From Serratia ureilytica (GTDB taxonomy: Bacteria > Pseudomonadota > Gammaproteobacteria > Enterobacterales > Enterobacteriaceae), in assembly GCF_013375155.1 (NCBI RefSeq), contig NZ_JABXOF010000002.1, positions 496,001-560,000 on the forward strand: 64,000 nucleotides of DNA, read 5' to 3'. This document shows positions 9,862 through 21,985 of the stretch, one piece after another. Numbering within the stretch: position 1 is the first letter of the stretch; every line of letters starts with the position of its first letter. The position numbers and the translations under genes were made by a program. The notes under the pieces are model-generated. The model saw only the letters and a program-made list of their open reading frames with translations, did not search any database and was not told the origin of the DNA.

Positions 9862-11472
9862 TTAATGCTTCACCTGACGCCGGTCGAGCGACAGGAAGTG
9901 ATGCACCACCGGTTTCTCAGGGCCGATATGGAAGCGCAGCGCCTCCTGCTGCAGATCGGCGTCGGCGTGCGATACCCGCTGGTGCTGCCGCAGATGCTCC
10001 GCCCAGGATTCCACCAGGAACCACTCCATGATGCATTCCGGATCGCCGGTGTGCTCGGTGATGCCCCAGGCGTAAGCGCCATCGCGGCGACGCGCCCGCT
10101 CCAGCATCAGCAGCGTGCGCAAGAACTGCGGCCGATCCTGCTCGCGAATGCGGTACTCCACCTGAATCATCACCGGGCCGCGATCGTTCTCGACCGGCGT
10201 GTTAACCAACGGCTCCGGCCAATGGTTCGACGGCTGCAGATCGGCCTCGCCGGTCGGCAGACGCAGGCGGTGGAACAGCAGCCCCGCCGCCAACAGGCCG
10301 ACGCCGCCGACCAGCAGCGTGGCGGCCACGCCCAGCTCCTGCGCCACCAGCCCCCACAACAGGCTGCCCGCCGCCATCGCGCCGTTGAACACCATCAGAT
10401 AGATGGCCAGGCCGCGGCCGCGCACCCAGTTAGGCAGCACGCCCTGCGCCGCGCCGTTGAGCGTGGTCAGCGCAATGATCCAGCCGGCGCCCAGCACCAA
10501 CAGCAGCACCACCGCCAGCCACTGCGGCGGCGCCAGCGACAGGGCCGCCATTACCGCCGCCGTCAGCACCGCCGCCAGCAACACCAGCCCGTCGGCGTTC
10601 AGCCGCTGGCGCAGGCGCGGCAGCACGATCGCCCCGAGGATCGCCCCGGCGCCCACCGCCCCCAGCAGGACGCCGTAAAAACCGGCGCTGCCGCCCAGCA
10701 TGCGGCGCGCCACCAGCGGCAGCAGCGCCCAAACCGAGCTGGAGAAGGCGAAGAACACCGCCGCCCGCAGCAGCACCACGTGCAGCTCGCGGCTGGAACG
10801 GGCATAGCGCAGCCCGGCGCGGAAGGCGCCGAAGAAGTGTTCCGACAGGCCGCTGTCCTCAACCTTCGGCCGCTTCCACCACAGCAGCGCCGCGATCACC
10901 AGCACATAGCTCATCACGTCCGCGCCGTAGGCCGCGCCGGCGCCGAAGCTGGCCAGCAGCAAACCGCCGGCCGCCGGGCCGATGGAGCGGGCGATGTTGA
11001 TGCCCAGCGAGTTCAGCGCCACGGCGTTTTTCAGCTCGCCGCGCGGCACCAGCTCCGGCACGATCGCCTGCCAGGTCGGCCCCATCAGCGCCGCGCCGAT
11101 GCCGCCGACGAAGGTCAGCGCCAGCAGGTATTCCACCGTCAGCGCGCCGGTCTGCGACAGCAGCAACAGGCTGCCGCTGACGCAGGCCAGCAGAATTTGC
11201 ACGAAGATCAGAAAGCGTCGCCGATCGAGAATGTCCGACAGCACCCCGGCCGGGATGGCCAGCAGGAACACCGGCAGCGTGGCGGCGGTTTGCATCAGCG
11301 CCACCGCCGAAGGGTTGCTCGACAGGTCGGTGATCAGCCACGAGCTGGCGACGTCGCGCATAAAACTGCCGACGTTGCCGAGCACCGTGGCGCCCCACAG
11401 CACCGCAAATAATGGAATTTTCAGCGGCGCGAAGCCGCCCGCCGTCGCCTTGTTTTCCGTCTGTTCAGCCAT
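9862..11472 (-). CDS. MFS_3-family transporter with a C-terminal ABM-like domain
   Basis: A 536-residue protein. Residues 1 to about 410 form a 12-helix MFS carrier of the EntS/MFS_3 type, with the loop 2-3 motif GVLSDILDRRRFL. Residues from about 430 on form a soluble cytoplasmic ferredoxin-like domain (VMIQVEYRI, then ECIMEWFLVESWAEHLRQH) resembling antibiotic-biosynthesis-monooxygenase or NIPSNAP folds. This two-part build recurs in the family. The gene overlaps the upstream DoxX gene by 8 bases, so it is the third cistron of a hydrolase-DoxX-MFS operon. It is probably an exporter; its substrate is unknown. Confidence 0.85.
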   Translation of the reverse strand: MAEQTENKATAGGFAPLKIPLFAVLWGATVLGNVGSFMRDVASSWLITDLSSNPSAVALMQTAATLPVFLLAIPAGVLSDILDRRRFLIFVQILLACVSGSLLLLSQTGALTVEYLLALTFVGGIGAALMGPTWQAIVPELVPRGELKNAVALNSLGINIARSIGPAAGGLLLASFGAGAAYGADVMSYVLVIAALLWWKRPKVEDSGLSEHFFGAFRAGLRYARSSRELHVVLLRAAVFFAFSSSVWALLPLVARRMLGGSAGFYGVLLGAVGAGAILGAIVLPRLRQRLNADGLVLLAAVLTAAVMAALSLAPPQWLAVVLLLVLGAGWIIALTTLNGAAQGVLPNWVRGRGLAIYLMVFNGAMAAGSLLWGLVAQELGVAATLLVGGVGLLAAGLLFHRLRLPTGEADLQPSNHWPEPLVNTPVENDRGPVMIQVEYRIREQDRPQFLRTLLMLERARRRDGAYAWGITEHTGDPECIMEWFLVESWAEHLRQHQRVSHADADLQQEALRFHIGPEKPVVHHFLSLDRRQVKH

Positions 11473-11890
11473 CCGTTCGCTCCTTCAAATCGTTAAATGC
11501 CACCAGCAACAGCGCGCCGGCCAGCCCGAGGTGTTCAAAAAATCCGTTCATCATCTGGCCGCGCTCCGCCCCGTCGAACTGCCAGAACGGATTGGCCATC
11601 AGCGTCGCCATCAGGGTAAAACCGGCCAGCGCCAACGCGCCGAGCCAGCGATAAAAACCGCTCAGGATCAGCGCCGACGCCGCCAGTTCCAGCAGCGTCA
11701 CCAGCACGGCGAACAGCGCCGCCGGCTGCAGGCCGAAGTGGGTCATCTCGGCGATGGCGCCCTCAACGTTCAGCGCCTTGACCAGCCCGCCCTGAATATA
11801 GGCGGCGCAGATCGCGAGCAGCAGCACCCAGCGCACCGCAGGCGCGTGCAGCCGCTGCGCGCAGCGGGCGGCGATAACAGTCAGGTTCAT
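11465..11890 (-). CDS. DoxX family inner-membrane protein
   Basis: A 141-residue protein with four hydrophobic helices and the DoxX pattern (YIQGGLVKALN after the first helix, then a second-helix LLELAASALILSGFYRWLGAL and ANPFWQFDG). DoxX-like proteins are small quinone-linked or redox-associated membrane proteins of poorly defined role. Here it sits between an alpha/beta hydrolase (9-base gap) and an MFS transporter (8-base overlap), so it is part of one operon that may handle a reactive or toxic small molecule. The family call is firm; the role is open. Confidence 0.87.
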   Translation of the reverse strand: MNLTVIAARCAQRLHAPAVRWVLLLAICAAYIQGGLVKALNVEGAIAEMTHFGLQPAALFAVLVTLLELAASALILSGFYRWLGALALAGFTLMATLMANPFWQFDGAERGQMMNGFFEHLGLAGALLLVAFNDLKERTDG

Positions 11891-11899
11891 CGCGCCCCC

Positions 11900-12730
11900 T
11901 TAAAACGGCGAATTCTGGATGAAGGCCAGCAGATCGGCGTTGAAGCGATCGGGATCGGCCTGCGCCAAACCGTGAGAGCCGCCGGCGTAAACATTCAGCT
12001 CCGCCTGTTGCATAAGCTTAGCGGCTTTCAGCGCCGAGGCGCCGATCGGCACGATCTGATCGGCGTCGCCGTGCACCAGCAGCGTCGGCTTGTCGATCGC
12101 CAGCAGATCGGCGGTGTAATCCACTTCGGAGAACGCGCGTACGCAGTCGTACTGCCCTTTCACGCCGCCCTGCATGCCCATCAGCCAGAAGCTGTCGATC
12201 AGCCCCGCGTTGCTCTCCACCTCGTCGCACTGGAAGCCATAGAACGGCACCGCCAGCTCTTTGAAGAACTGCGAGCGGTTGCCCGCCACGCCGCTGCGAA
12301 TGCCGTCGAACGCCGCCATCGGCGTGCCCTCTGGGTTGACCGGCGTCTGCAGCATCAGCGGCGGCACGGCGCCGACCAGCACCACTTTCGCCACCCGATC
12401 GCTGCCGTGACGGCCGATGTAGCGCGCCACTTCGCCGCCGCCGGTGGAATGGCCGACCAGGATCAGATCGCGCAGATCCAGCGTTTCGATCAGCAGGGCC
12501 AGATCGTCGGCGTATTGGTTGATGTCGTTGCCGTGCCAGGTTTGATCAGAACGGCCGTGGCCGCGGCGATCGTGGGCGATCACGCGGAACCCGCTCTGGC
12601 CGAAAAACAGCATCTGGTTGTCCCAGGCATCGGCGGACAGCGGCCAACCGTGCGAGAACAGGATCGGCTGGCCGCGGCCCCAATCCTTATAGAAAATGCG
12701 TGCGCCATCGGGCGCGGTAAGAGTGCTCAT
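11900..12730 (-). CDS. alpha/beta hydrolase, non-haem chloroperoxidase/arylesterase type
   Basis: A 276-residue cytoplasmic hydrolase of the bacterial non-haem haloperoxidase/esterase family. The oxyanion-hole HGWP lies at about residue 27, the nucleophile S95 sits in VGHSTGGG, and the catalytic His is in GGSHGL near the C-terminus. Members hydrolyse aryl esters and lactones and show perhydrolase activity in acetate. The frame extends upstream to 12868, but the ATG at 12730 gives the conserved [18 protein letters not shown] start. It is the first gene of the operon with DoxX and the MFS exporter. Confidence 0.9.
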   Translation of the reverse strand: MSTLTAPDGARIFYKDWGRGQPILFSHGWPLSADAWDNQMLFFGQSGFRVIAHDRRGHGRSDQTWHGNDINQYADDLALLIETLDLRDLILVGHSTGGGEVARYIGRHGSDRVAKVVLVGAVPPLMLQTPVNPEGTPMAAFDGIRSGVAGNRSQFFKELAVPFYGFQCDEVESNAGLIDSFWLMGMQGGVKGQYDCVRAFSEVDYTADLLAIDKPTLLVHGDADQIVPIGASALKAAKLMQQAELNVYAGGSHGLAQADPDRFNADLLAFIQNSPF

Positions 12731-12846
12731 GACGTGTTCCCCGCTCGGTATCGAATTGGATTTTGGACGGGTTAACAGTACGGCAGGCGCAAAGGCAGTG
12801 ATAACGGAATAATTTTCGCATGATCGCGAGTTTTTTTGCTGAAGAG

Positions 12847-12864
12847 GCCGGCGTCGCCGCCGGC
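12847..12864 (-). terminator. hairpin terminator after the MFS gene
   Basis: GCCGGCG and CGCCGGC flank a tetraloop that reads GCGA on the transcribed strand. A run of seven A/U-pairing bases (AAAAAAA on the minus strand) follows 9 bases later. It separates the MFS gene from the downstream hydrolase operon on the same strand. Confidence 0.65.
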
Positions 12865-12872
12865 GCAAAACG

Positions 12873-14267
12873 TCAGATGTTTTCCAGATCGATGCCGCGC
12901 GTTTTCGGGCCGAACAGCCCGATCACCAGCATCACGATCAGCATGCTGGCGACGATAAACGCGATCACCCCCAGCGAACCGCCGTACTGCAAGATAATGC
13001 CGATAATGATGCTGCTGAACACCGTCGACAGCCGGCTGAAGGAGTAGCAGAAACCGACGGCGCGGGCGCGGATGTGGGTCGGGAAGATCTCGGATTGATA
13101 GGAGTGGTAGCTGTAGGTCAGCCAGGCGTTGGACCAGGTGATGAAGAAGCCGCACAGGATCAGCCACAGCGGGTTGTTCTGCAGCGCGAACAGCGAGCCG
13201 AAGATCACCGTCACCAGGCAAGACAACACGATCTGCCACTTATTCTCCATCTTGTCGGCGTAGAAGCTGCACAGCAGCGAGCCCAGCGGGTAGGCCAGCG
13301 TGATGAAGAAAGCGTACAGCAGGCTGTGGGTGACCGAAGCGCCCTTGCCCGACAGCAGCGCTGGCAGCCAGTTGCCGAAGCCGAAGAAGCCGATGGCCTG
13401 AAAGAAATTCATCACCACCAGCATCAGCGTGCGATCGCGATACTGCGGCGCCCAGATATCGCGAAAGCGGCCGCGCAGCGGCGCGCCCTCGGCATCGTCA
13501 ACCGGGCGCGACGGGAAGTCCGTGGCTGCCACGCCGCAGCGCCGCTCCATATCCCGCATCACCTGCCGGGCCTGCGCATAGCGCCGCTGCTGCACCAGCC
13601 AGCGCGGCGACTCCGGCAGCCCCTTGCGCACCAGCCAAATCACCAGCGAAGCCAGCGCGCCGGCGATCACCACGTAGCGCCAGCCGCTCAGGCCCCAAAT
13701 CGTCTGCGGCACCAGCCACCAGGACATCAGCGCCACCGCCGGCACCGACAGGAACTGCACGAAGAACGCGAAGGCGAAAGCCCGGGTGCGCAGATGCGCG
13801 GGCACCCACTCCGTCAGGTAGGTATCGATGGTCACCAGCTCAATGCCGAGCCCGACGCCCACCAGAAAGCGCAGAAAGATCACCCACTCCGCCTGCTGTT
13901 GAAACGCCAGCAGCAGCGAGAAGGCGCCATACCAGATCAGGGCGAACATGAAGGTGGCGCGCCGGCCGAAGCGATCGGCGTACGGGCTCAGCAGGCTGGC
14001 GCCGACGAACAGGCCGAGAAAGGTGGCGGAGGCGAAGGCCGCCTGATCCGACACGCCGAAGACGCCCTGCGCGCCGGTGTGGAAAATGCCGTCGGCGATA
14101 AGGCCGGTGCTGATATAGCCGGTCTGGAACAGATCGTAGAGTTCGAAAAAGCCGCCCAGCGACAGCAGAATGATAAAGCGCCACAGGCCGGCCGACGCGG
14201 GCAAGGCGTCGATTCTGGCCGCCAAATCCCGCGCATGGATCGGCGACGCCGCTACAGAGTCACTCAC
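12873..14267 (-). CDS. MFS metabolite:proton symporter (sugar-porter/AAHS-like)
   Basis: A 464-residue, 12-helix major facilitator. The N-terminal [16 protein letters not shown] helix, the loop 2-3 signature [11 protein letters not shown], the [22 protein letters not shown] helix 4 and the [12 protein letters not shown] segment after helix 6 place it with organic-acid or sugar porters. The start is GTG 14267, preceded by GAGG at a good distance. It is monocistronic, with a GC-rich hairpin after its stop. No adjacent catabolic genes indicate its substrate. Confidence 0.85.
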   Translation of the reverse strand: MSDSVAASPIHARDLAARIDALPASAGLWRFIILLSLGGFFELYDLFQTGYISTGLIADGIFHTGAQGVFGVSDQAAFASATFLGLFVGASLLSPYADRFGRRATFMFALIWYGAFSLLLAFQQQAEWVIFLRFLVGVGLGIELVTIDTYLTEWVPAHLRTRAFAFAFFVQFLSVPAVALMSWWLVPQTIWGLSGWRYVVIAGALASLVIWLVRKGLPESPRWLVQQRRYAQARQVMRDMERRCGVAATDFPSRPVDDAEGAPLRGRFRDIWAPQYRDRTLMLVVMNFFQAIGFFGFGNWLPALLSGKGASVTHSLLYAFFITLAYPLGSLLCSFYADKMENKWQIVLSCLVTVIFGSLFALQNNPLWLILCGFFITWSNAWLTYSYHSYQSEIFPTHIRARAVGFCYSFSRLSTVFSSIIIGIILQYGGSLGVIAFIVASMLIVMLVIGLFGPKTRGIDLENI

Positions 14268-14409
14268 CGTTAACCTCGCATTAACATTTTTGATGACTTT
14301 CTATGCTAGCGAAGCGGCGTCGGAGTTAAATTTTTAATTAGCAGACTATGAAAAAAAGTTAAGCATAAAACGCTGCAGCAGCCTGTTTTATAGCAGGAAA
14401 ATGTAGCGC

Positions 14410-14430
14410 GGGATGCCGCAGCGGCATCCC
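14410..14430 (-). terminator. hairpin terminator after sotB
   Basis: GGGATGCCGC and GCGGCATCCC form a near-perfect inverted repeat (10 bp, centred on A14420) starting 11 bases after the sotB stop. It is not followed by a strong T-run on the transcribed strand. Confidence 0.65.
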
Positions 14431-14441
14431 GAATCGGCAGG

Positions 14442-15632
14442 TTAACGGCTGTGGTGGTGCTGCAGCCGTTCGCTGCGGTAGGCGCTCAGCAAGCACCAGC
14501 CGAGGGCGATCAGCGCCAGCGGCGCGGCGACGAAGCCGATGTTGCCCATGCCCAGATGCAGGCTCACCTGATTGCCCAGCAGCGCGCCGCTGCCGATGCC
14601 GAAGTTGTACAGGCCGGAGAAGATCGCCATCGCCACGTCGGTGGCGTCCGGCGCCAGGCTCAAAACCCTGGCCTGCATCGACAGGCCGATCGCCATGATC
14701 GCCATGCCCCAAAAGATGCACAGCACCGTCAGATGGCTTTCGCTGCCGGCGGCCGGCAACAGCAGCAGCAGGCTCAAGGCCAGCAGCGTAATGGCGCCGA
14801 TAAAGAAGCCGGAAGGAAAACGCTCGCTGTAGCGGCTGAACAGCAGGCTGCCGACGATGCCGGCGGCGCCGAACAGCAACAGCATCAGCGTGGTGAAGTT
14901 CTCCGACAGCCCGGCCACGGTCTGGATAAACGGCTCGATGTAGCTGTAGGCGGTGAAGTGCGCCGTCACCACAATGATGGTCAGCATGTAAAGCGCCATC
15001 AGCGCCGGGCGCTTGAACAGCAGCGGCACGCTGGCCAGCGAACCGGAGTGCTCGCTTTTCAGCACCGGCAACAGGCGCCACAGCAGCACCAGCGCCAGGG
15101 TGGCGCACACCGCGATGCCGATAAAGGTCATGCGCCAGCCGAGCAACTGCCCCACCACCCGCCCGAGCGGCAACCCGAGCACCATCGCCAGCGCGGTGCC
15201 GCCCGCCAGCAGGCTCAGCGCCTGGGCTTTCTTGCCCGGCGGCGCCACGCGGATCGCCAGCGAGGCGGTGATCGACCAGAACACCGAGTGCGCCAGCGCC
15301 ACGCCGGCGCGCGAGATAACCAGCGTGGTAAAGTTCCAGGCCACGGCGGTCAGTATGTGGCTGGCGATAAACAGCATGAACACGCCGATCAACAGTTTGC
15401 GGCGCTCGATCTTGCTGGTCAGCAGCATGCACGCCAGCGAGGCGGCGGCGACGATCCAGGCGTAAATGGTAATGATCAAGCCGACCTGTTCGGTTTGCAT
15501 CGAAAAGCTGGCGGCAATATCGCTCAGCAGACCGACCGGAATAAACTCGGTGGTGTTGAATATAAAGGCCGAGACGGCGAGGATGACCACGCGCAACCAG
15601 GCGGTTGAGCGGGAAACGGGAGCGTGTTCCAT
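14442..15632 (-). CDS. sotB: sugar efflux transporter SotB
   Basis: A 396-residue MFS exporter, the same length as E. coli SotB (YdeA), which exports arabinose and related sugars and IPTG. Strongly conserved segments include [43 protein letters not shown], the SEHSGSL loop and [14 protein letters not shown]. The ATG at 15632 aligns with the E. coli start, giving [16 protein letters not shown]; the ten codons upstream (from a TTG) are dismissed. Shine-Dalgarno pairing is weak. The gene is monocistronic, with a hairpin after the stop. Confidence 0.93.
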   Translation of the reverse strand: MEHAPVSRSTAWLRVVILAVSAFIFNTTEFIPVGLLSDIAASFSMQTEQVGLIITIYAWIVAAASLACMLLTSKIERRKLLIGVFMLFIASHILTAVAWNFTTLVISRAGVALAHSVFWSITASLAIRVAPPGKKAQALSLLAGGTALAMVLGLPLGRVVGQLLGWRMTFIGIAVCATLALVLLWRLLPVLKSEHSGSLASVPLLFKRPALMALYMLTIIVVTAHFTAYSYIEPFIQTVAGLSENFTTLMLLLFGAAGIVGSLLFSRYSERFPSGFFIGAITLLALSLLLLLPAAGSESHLTVLCIFWGMAIMAIGLSMQARVLSLAPDATDVAMAIFSGLYNFGIGSGALLGNQVSLHLGMGNIGFVAAPLALIALGWCLLSAYRSERLQHHHSR

Positions 15633-15889
15633 GGTAAAAAAAATCCGGACAGGTGCGGGCAAGTCGCGATATTTTAACCAACCGGCCCGCTAAATGCGAT
15701 ACGCGTCACATTTTAATTGTGTGGTTTTTTTCACCGCCCATCGACACGCTCACCGACGCACGGTTGCCAAAATGCTGTGCTAATCTATTGAAGCGTACCA
15801 ATTTTTCCTGCCGCTCTTCCCCGGCCGTCCACGCGCCGCGCCGAAGACCCGCGCAGTGTCCCTTTGGCGTTTCCTGAGGCGAGGTCATT

Positions 15890-16579
15890 ATGATGTCCGC
15901 GATTTATGATTGGTCCGTACTTGCCCTGCGCAATGTTTACGATCGCCGCATCCAGGGCCAGCCGGTGCTCGACAGCGCGGCCCTCTTCCCCGACGCCGAA
16001 CGCTTTACCGCCCAATGGCGGCAGATCCGCGAAGAGGCGCTGACGGTCGCCCACGATCTGCACAATATCCCGCGCTTCCACGAGATCATGAGCCAGCAGG
16101 CGTCCATCTCCGCCAACGACGCGCGCGACTGGCGCATGTTCATCATGAAGGCCTATGGCCAGCCCATCCCCCGCAACCTGGCACGCTGCCCGACGCTGGC
16201 GGCGCTGATCGCCTCCTCGCCGGACGTGCTGTCCGCGTCGCTCTCCTTCCTGGCGCCCGGCAAACAGGTGCCGCCCCATCGCGGCCCGTTCCGCGGCATT
16301 CTGCGCGGCTATCTGGTGCTGGACATGCCCAAACGCGCCGACGGCGCGCCGGCGGCGGTGCTGAAGGTGGATGGCCGCGAATACCGGCTGCGCGAAGGGG
16401 AGTTCATGCTGTGGGACGATACCTTCGAGCACGAGGTATGGAACGACAGCCCGCAGGTGCGCACCGTGCTGCTGCTGGACATTCGCCGCCGCGACATGCC
16501 CGGCGGGCTGCGGCTGCTCTCCAGAGCCATCATCGCGCTGGTGCGGCTGAACGTGCGCTGGATGCAGCGCCAGTTCTGA
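15890..16579 (+). CDS. aspartyl/asparaginyl beta-hydroxylase-type Fe(II)/2-oxoglutarate oxygenase
   Basis: A 229-residue cupin-fold oxygenase. The iron ligands are H130 in PPHRGPFRG and H181 in DDTFEHEVWN; R191, ten residues later, probably binds 2-oxoglutarate. LxYLVLD and EFMLWDDT match the Asp/Asn hydroxylase family, whose bacterial members include the lipid A hydroxylase LpxO. This protein lacks the membrane-spanning ends of LpxO, so a soluble substrate is more likely. The ATG at 15890 follows GCGAGG. It is convergent with the NmrA gene, 17 bases away. Confidence 0.88.
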   Translation: MMSAIYDWSVLALRNVYDRRIQGQPVLDSAALFPDAERFTAQWRQIREEALTVAHDLHNIPRFHEIMSQQASISANDARDWRMFIMKAYGQPIPRNLARCPTLAALIASSPDVLSASLSFLAPGKQVPPHRGPFRGILRGYLVLDMPKRADGAPAAVLKVDGREYRLREGEFMLWDDTFEHEVWNDSPQVRTVLLLDIRRRDMPGGLRLLSRAIIALVRLNVRWMQRQF

Positions 16580-16596
16580 TTGCGGCGCACAGGCGA

Positions 16597-17529
16597 TTAA
16601 CCACCCTGAGAAGCCAGCCACTGGCCGGCGGTGGTGGCGGCCATGCCCTGGCGCGCATTGAAGGTGTTCGCCTTATCCCAGGCCACGCCGTCGGGTCGGG
16701 CGAAAGCCAACCGGTATTTCGCGCCGACGTCATGCGGATGATTCCGCACCTCCGCCTGCAGCCGCTCTTTGTCCAATAGGACTCTGTTGACCTCCACGCC
16801 CCAGTGCGCCTGCATAAGATCGGCAAGCTCACGGTAGGTCAGCGTATCCCCGGCGATATAGACCACCTGGTTGCGAAACGCGGGCCGATGGAAAAAAATC
16901 GCGGCCGTCAGCCGGCCAATGTCCTCGGGAGTGGTCAGCGTCACCGCATACTGCCAATCGCCCAGCGCGCGCACGGTTTTGCGTTCCGCATCCACCACGC
17001 CAAAACCCGAGTCAAACAGGTAGCTGGTGAAAATGCCCGTGGAAACAATCACCCACTCCGTTGCGCTCTGCGCGCGCAGCAGGTGACGCACCTCGAGCTG
17101 TTCATCCCACACCGGCTGCCCGCTGCCTTTACCGACGACATCGTAGTCCACGCCGAACTGCCACGGGAAGTAGCGCGCCACGCCGGCCTGCAAAACGGCC
17201 TGGGTGATCTTTATCTGCGTGCCCGCCCCGCCGACGAAGCCGCTGCAGTTGATTACCGCATCAAAGCCACGCAGCAGCACGCTCAGCGCCTCCACCCCGC
17301 TTTGCTGCAGATCGCCTTCCACCACGGCGATCCCGAGCCGCGCCAGCTCATCCCGCCGCGCCCGGAGCGGGCCGCTCACGGCGCGGGCGGCCTCCGGCCG
17401 GAGCAGTACGCTGATTTTTAAAGATGGAGATAACTGAGCCTGCCGGCTCATCGCTCGCAGTACCGGCAGCCCCAGTTCGCCGGCGCCGAGTATGAGCACG
17501 GTATTGATGGATGGATTTGTGGATTTCAT
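16597..17529 (-). CDS. NmrA-type NAD(P)-binding atypical SDR
   Basis: A 310-residue protein with a Rossmann start (TVLILGAGELG at about residue 12), an arginine-rich segment after beta 2 (SVLLRPEAAR), then VVEGDLQQSG, a FDAVINCSGF strand, and C-terminal substrate-domain features of isoflavone-reductase-like/NmrA proteins. It lacks a clear Tyr-x-x-x-Lys pair, as NmrA-like sensors do. The ATG at 17529 is preceded by CAGGAGG; the longer frame to 17670 overlaps the divergent regulator and is rejected. It is divergently paired with an HxlR regulator, a common arrangement in which the regulator controls the oxidoreductase. Confidence 0.87.
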   Translation of the reverse strand: MKSTNPSINTVLILGAGELGLPVLRAMSRQAQLSPSLKISVLLRPEAARAVSGPLRARRDELARLGIAVVEGDLQQSGVEALSVLLRGFDAVINCSGFVGGAGTQIKITQAVLQAGVARYFPWQFGVDYDVVGKGSGQPVWDEQLEVRHLLRAQSATEWVIVSTGIFTSYLFDSGFGVVDAERKTVRALGDWQYAVTLTTPEDIGRLTAAIFFHRPAFRNQVVYIAGDTLTYRELADLMQAHWGVEVNRVLLDKERLQAEVRNHPHDVGAKYRLAFARPDGVAWDKANTFNARQGMAATTAGQWLASQGG

Positions 17530-17615
17530 GCTTGCCTCCTGTCTTGACACTGCGTCATCCTGACAGCTGACAAAAACGGGTTCAATTAGGTACACGCATG
17601 ATACCGGGGAGGAAT
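17530..17615. promoter_or_regulatory. divergent promoter/operator between NmrA and HxlR genes
   Basis: The 86-base divergent gap holds a cluster of TGAC/GTCA half-sites and the inverted pair CTGTC...GACAG around positions 17540-17571. This fits a dimeric winged-helix operator for the adjacent HxlR protein. The operator is inferred from position and symmetry only. Confidence 0.45.
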
Positions 17616-18035
17616 ATGACGAGCGATCGGGAAGCGCTGCTGCAATTTTCGCAAGCGTTCTGTGAAGCATTGAGCAACGACGATGAAGGGTTGAAGCGCG
17701 AGATCCTCGCGCATGCGGGCAACCGTTGGTCGCTGGGCGTATTGCATCTCCTGGGCACCCACGGGCCGCTGCGCCACGGCGAACTAGGCCGCCAATTAGC
17801 GGGCGTGACGCAGAGAATGCTGACGCGGACGCTGCGCCATCTCGAGCGGGATGGGTTGATATCGCGCTGCGATTATCAGGAAAAACTGCCCCGCGTGGTT
17901 TACACCATCACCGAGGCGGGGGAAGAAATGCTGCTCAACATGCTGCCGCTCTGGTCGTGGATTATCTCCTCCGCCGACGCCTTCAGGGCAGCCCGCTCGC
18001 ACTACGATGGCCAAGAGCGCGACGCCGAAAAATGA
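17616..18035 (+). CDS. HxlR family winged-helix transcriptional regulator
   Basis: A 139-residue DNA-binding protein with the HxlR signature: GNRWSLGVLHLLGTHGPLRHGELGRQL, then the recognition helix region VTQRMLTRTLRHLERDGLI and the wing PRVVYTITEAGEEML. Members usually sense redox or electrophile stress and regulate a divergent reductase. The ATG at 17616 is preferred over 17598 because GGGGAGG sits 5 bases ahead of it. It is divergent from the NmrA gene and convergent with livF. No conserved redox cysteine is seen in the N-terminal part apart from FCEAL. Confidence 0.92.
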   Translation: MTSDREALLQFSQAFCEALSNDDEGLKREILAHAGNRWSLGVLHLLGTHGPLRHGELGRQLAGVTQRMLTRTLRHLERDGLISRCDYQEKLPRVVYTITEAGEEMLLNMLPLWSWIISSADAFRAARSHYDGQERDAEK

Positions 18036-18037
18036 AC

Positions 18038-18055
18038 GCGGGCTTCCCTGCCCGC
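18038..18055. terminator. bidirectional hairpin between hxlR-type gene and livF
   Basis: GCGGGC and GCCCGC flank a six-base loop in the 29-base gap between convergent stops. No strong T-run is present, so it may act with Rho or as an mRNA 3' end. Confidence 0.55.
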
Positions 18056-18064
18056 AGGCGGCTG

Positions 18065-18777
18065 TCAGCCGCCGCCCAGATACGCCTTTCTCACCTGCGG
18101 ATCGTTCAACAGTTCTTCCCCGCTGCCGGTGAGGCGGATCTGGCCGTTGACCATCACATAGCCGCGATCGGACAGTTTCAGCGCATGGTTGGCGTTCTGC
18201 TCCACCAGAAACAGCGTCATGCCGCTGCGGGTCAGTTCGCGCAGCACCCCGAAGATCTGCCGCACCACGATCGGCGCCAGCCCCAGGCTCGGCTCATCCA
18301 GCAGCAACAGCTTCGGCCGGCTCATCAGCGCGCGGGCGATCGCCAGCATCTGCTGTTCGCCGCCGGACATGGTCATCGCCCGCTGGTTGCGCCGCTCTTT
18401 CAGGCGCGGAAACAGCTCGAACATGCGCGGTAAATCCTCTTCCAGGTAGCGATTGCCGACGGTGATGGTGCCCATCAGCAGGTTCTCCTCCACGCTCATG
18501 TCCGGAAAGATGCGCCGCCCCTCCGGCGCCTGCGCGATGCCGCTGCTGGCAACAAAGTGCGTGGAGCGGCGGCTGATGTCCTCGCCGCGAAACAGGATCT
18601 GCCCGCCGGCGATGCGCGGCTGACCGAAGATCGACATCAACAGCGTGGACTTGCCCGCGCCGTTGGCGCCGATCAGCGCCACCGTCTCCCCGGCGTTCAC
18701 CTGTAGCGACACCTGGCGCAGCGCCTGGATCGGCCCGTAAAACACATCGACCTCGCGAAATTCCAACATCGCTTCGC

Positions 18778-18781
<4 letters not shown>
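18065..18781 (-). CDS. livF: branched-chain amino acid ABC transporter ATPase LivF
   Basis: The second ATPase of the LIV importer (238 residues). Walker A is GANGAGKST, the signature is MSGGEQQML, and Walker B is LLLLDEPSLGLAP followed by the H-loop region LFLVEQN. The short length and the ending KAYLGGG are typical of LivF. It is the last gene of livKHMGF; its start overlaps the livG stop by four bases, so the two ATPases are translationally coupled. It acts at the cytoplasmic face as a LivG/LivF heterodimer. Confidence 0.96.
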
Positions 18782-20936
<2,155 letters not shown>

Positions 20937-20946
20937 GGCGTTCTCC

Positions 20947-21861
<915 letters not shown>

Positions 21862-21985
21862 AATGAGCAGTCTCGCCTGGTAAGGCCGCCAACGCAGTCC
21901 GACGCGGCCCAAAGGTAGTCGCGGAACGGGCGCGCCAAGGCGGCGGCCCGTCGGTCATAGGGTCACACCCTCAATGTTCGGCCGT

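Noticed and set aside
9856..11412. 518-codon plus-strand frame opposite the MFS gene
   Set aside because: Gln-, Arg- and His-rich low-complexity translation typical of a shadow frame; the minus-strand MFS is clearly real.
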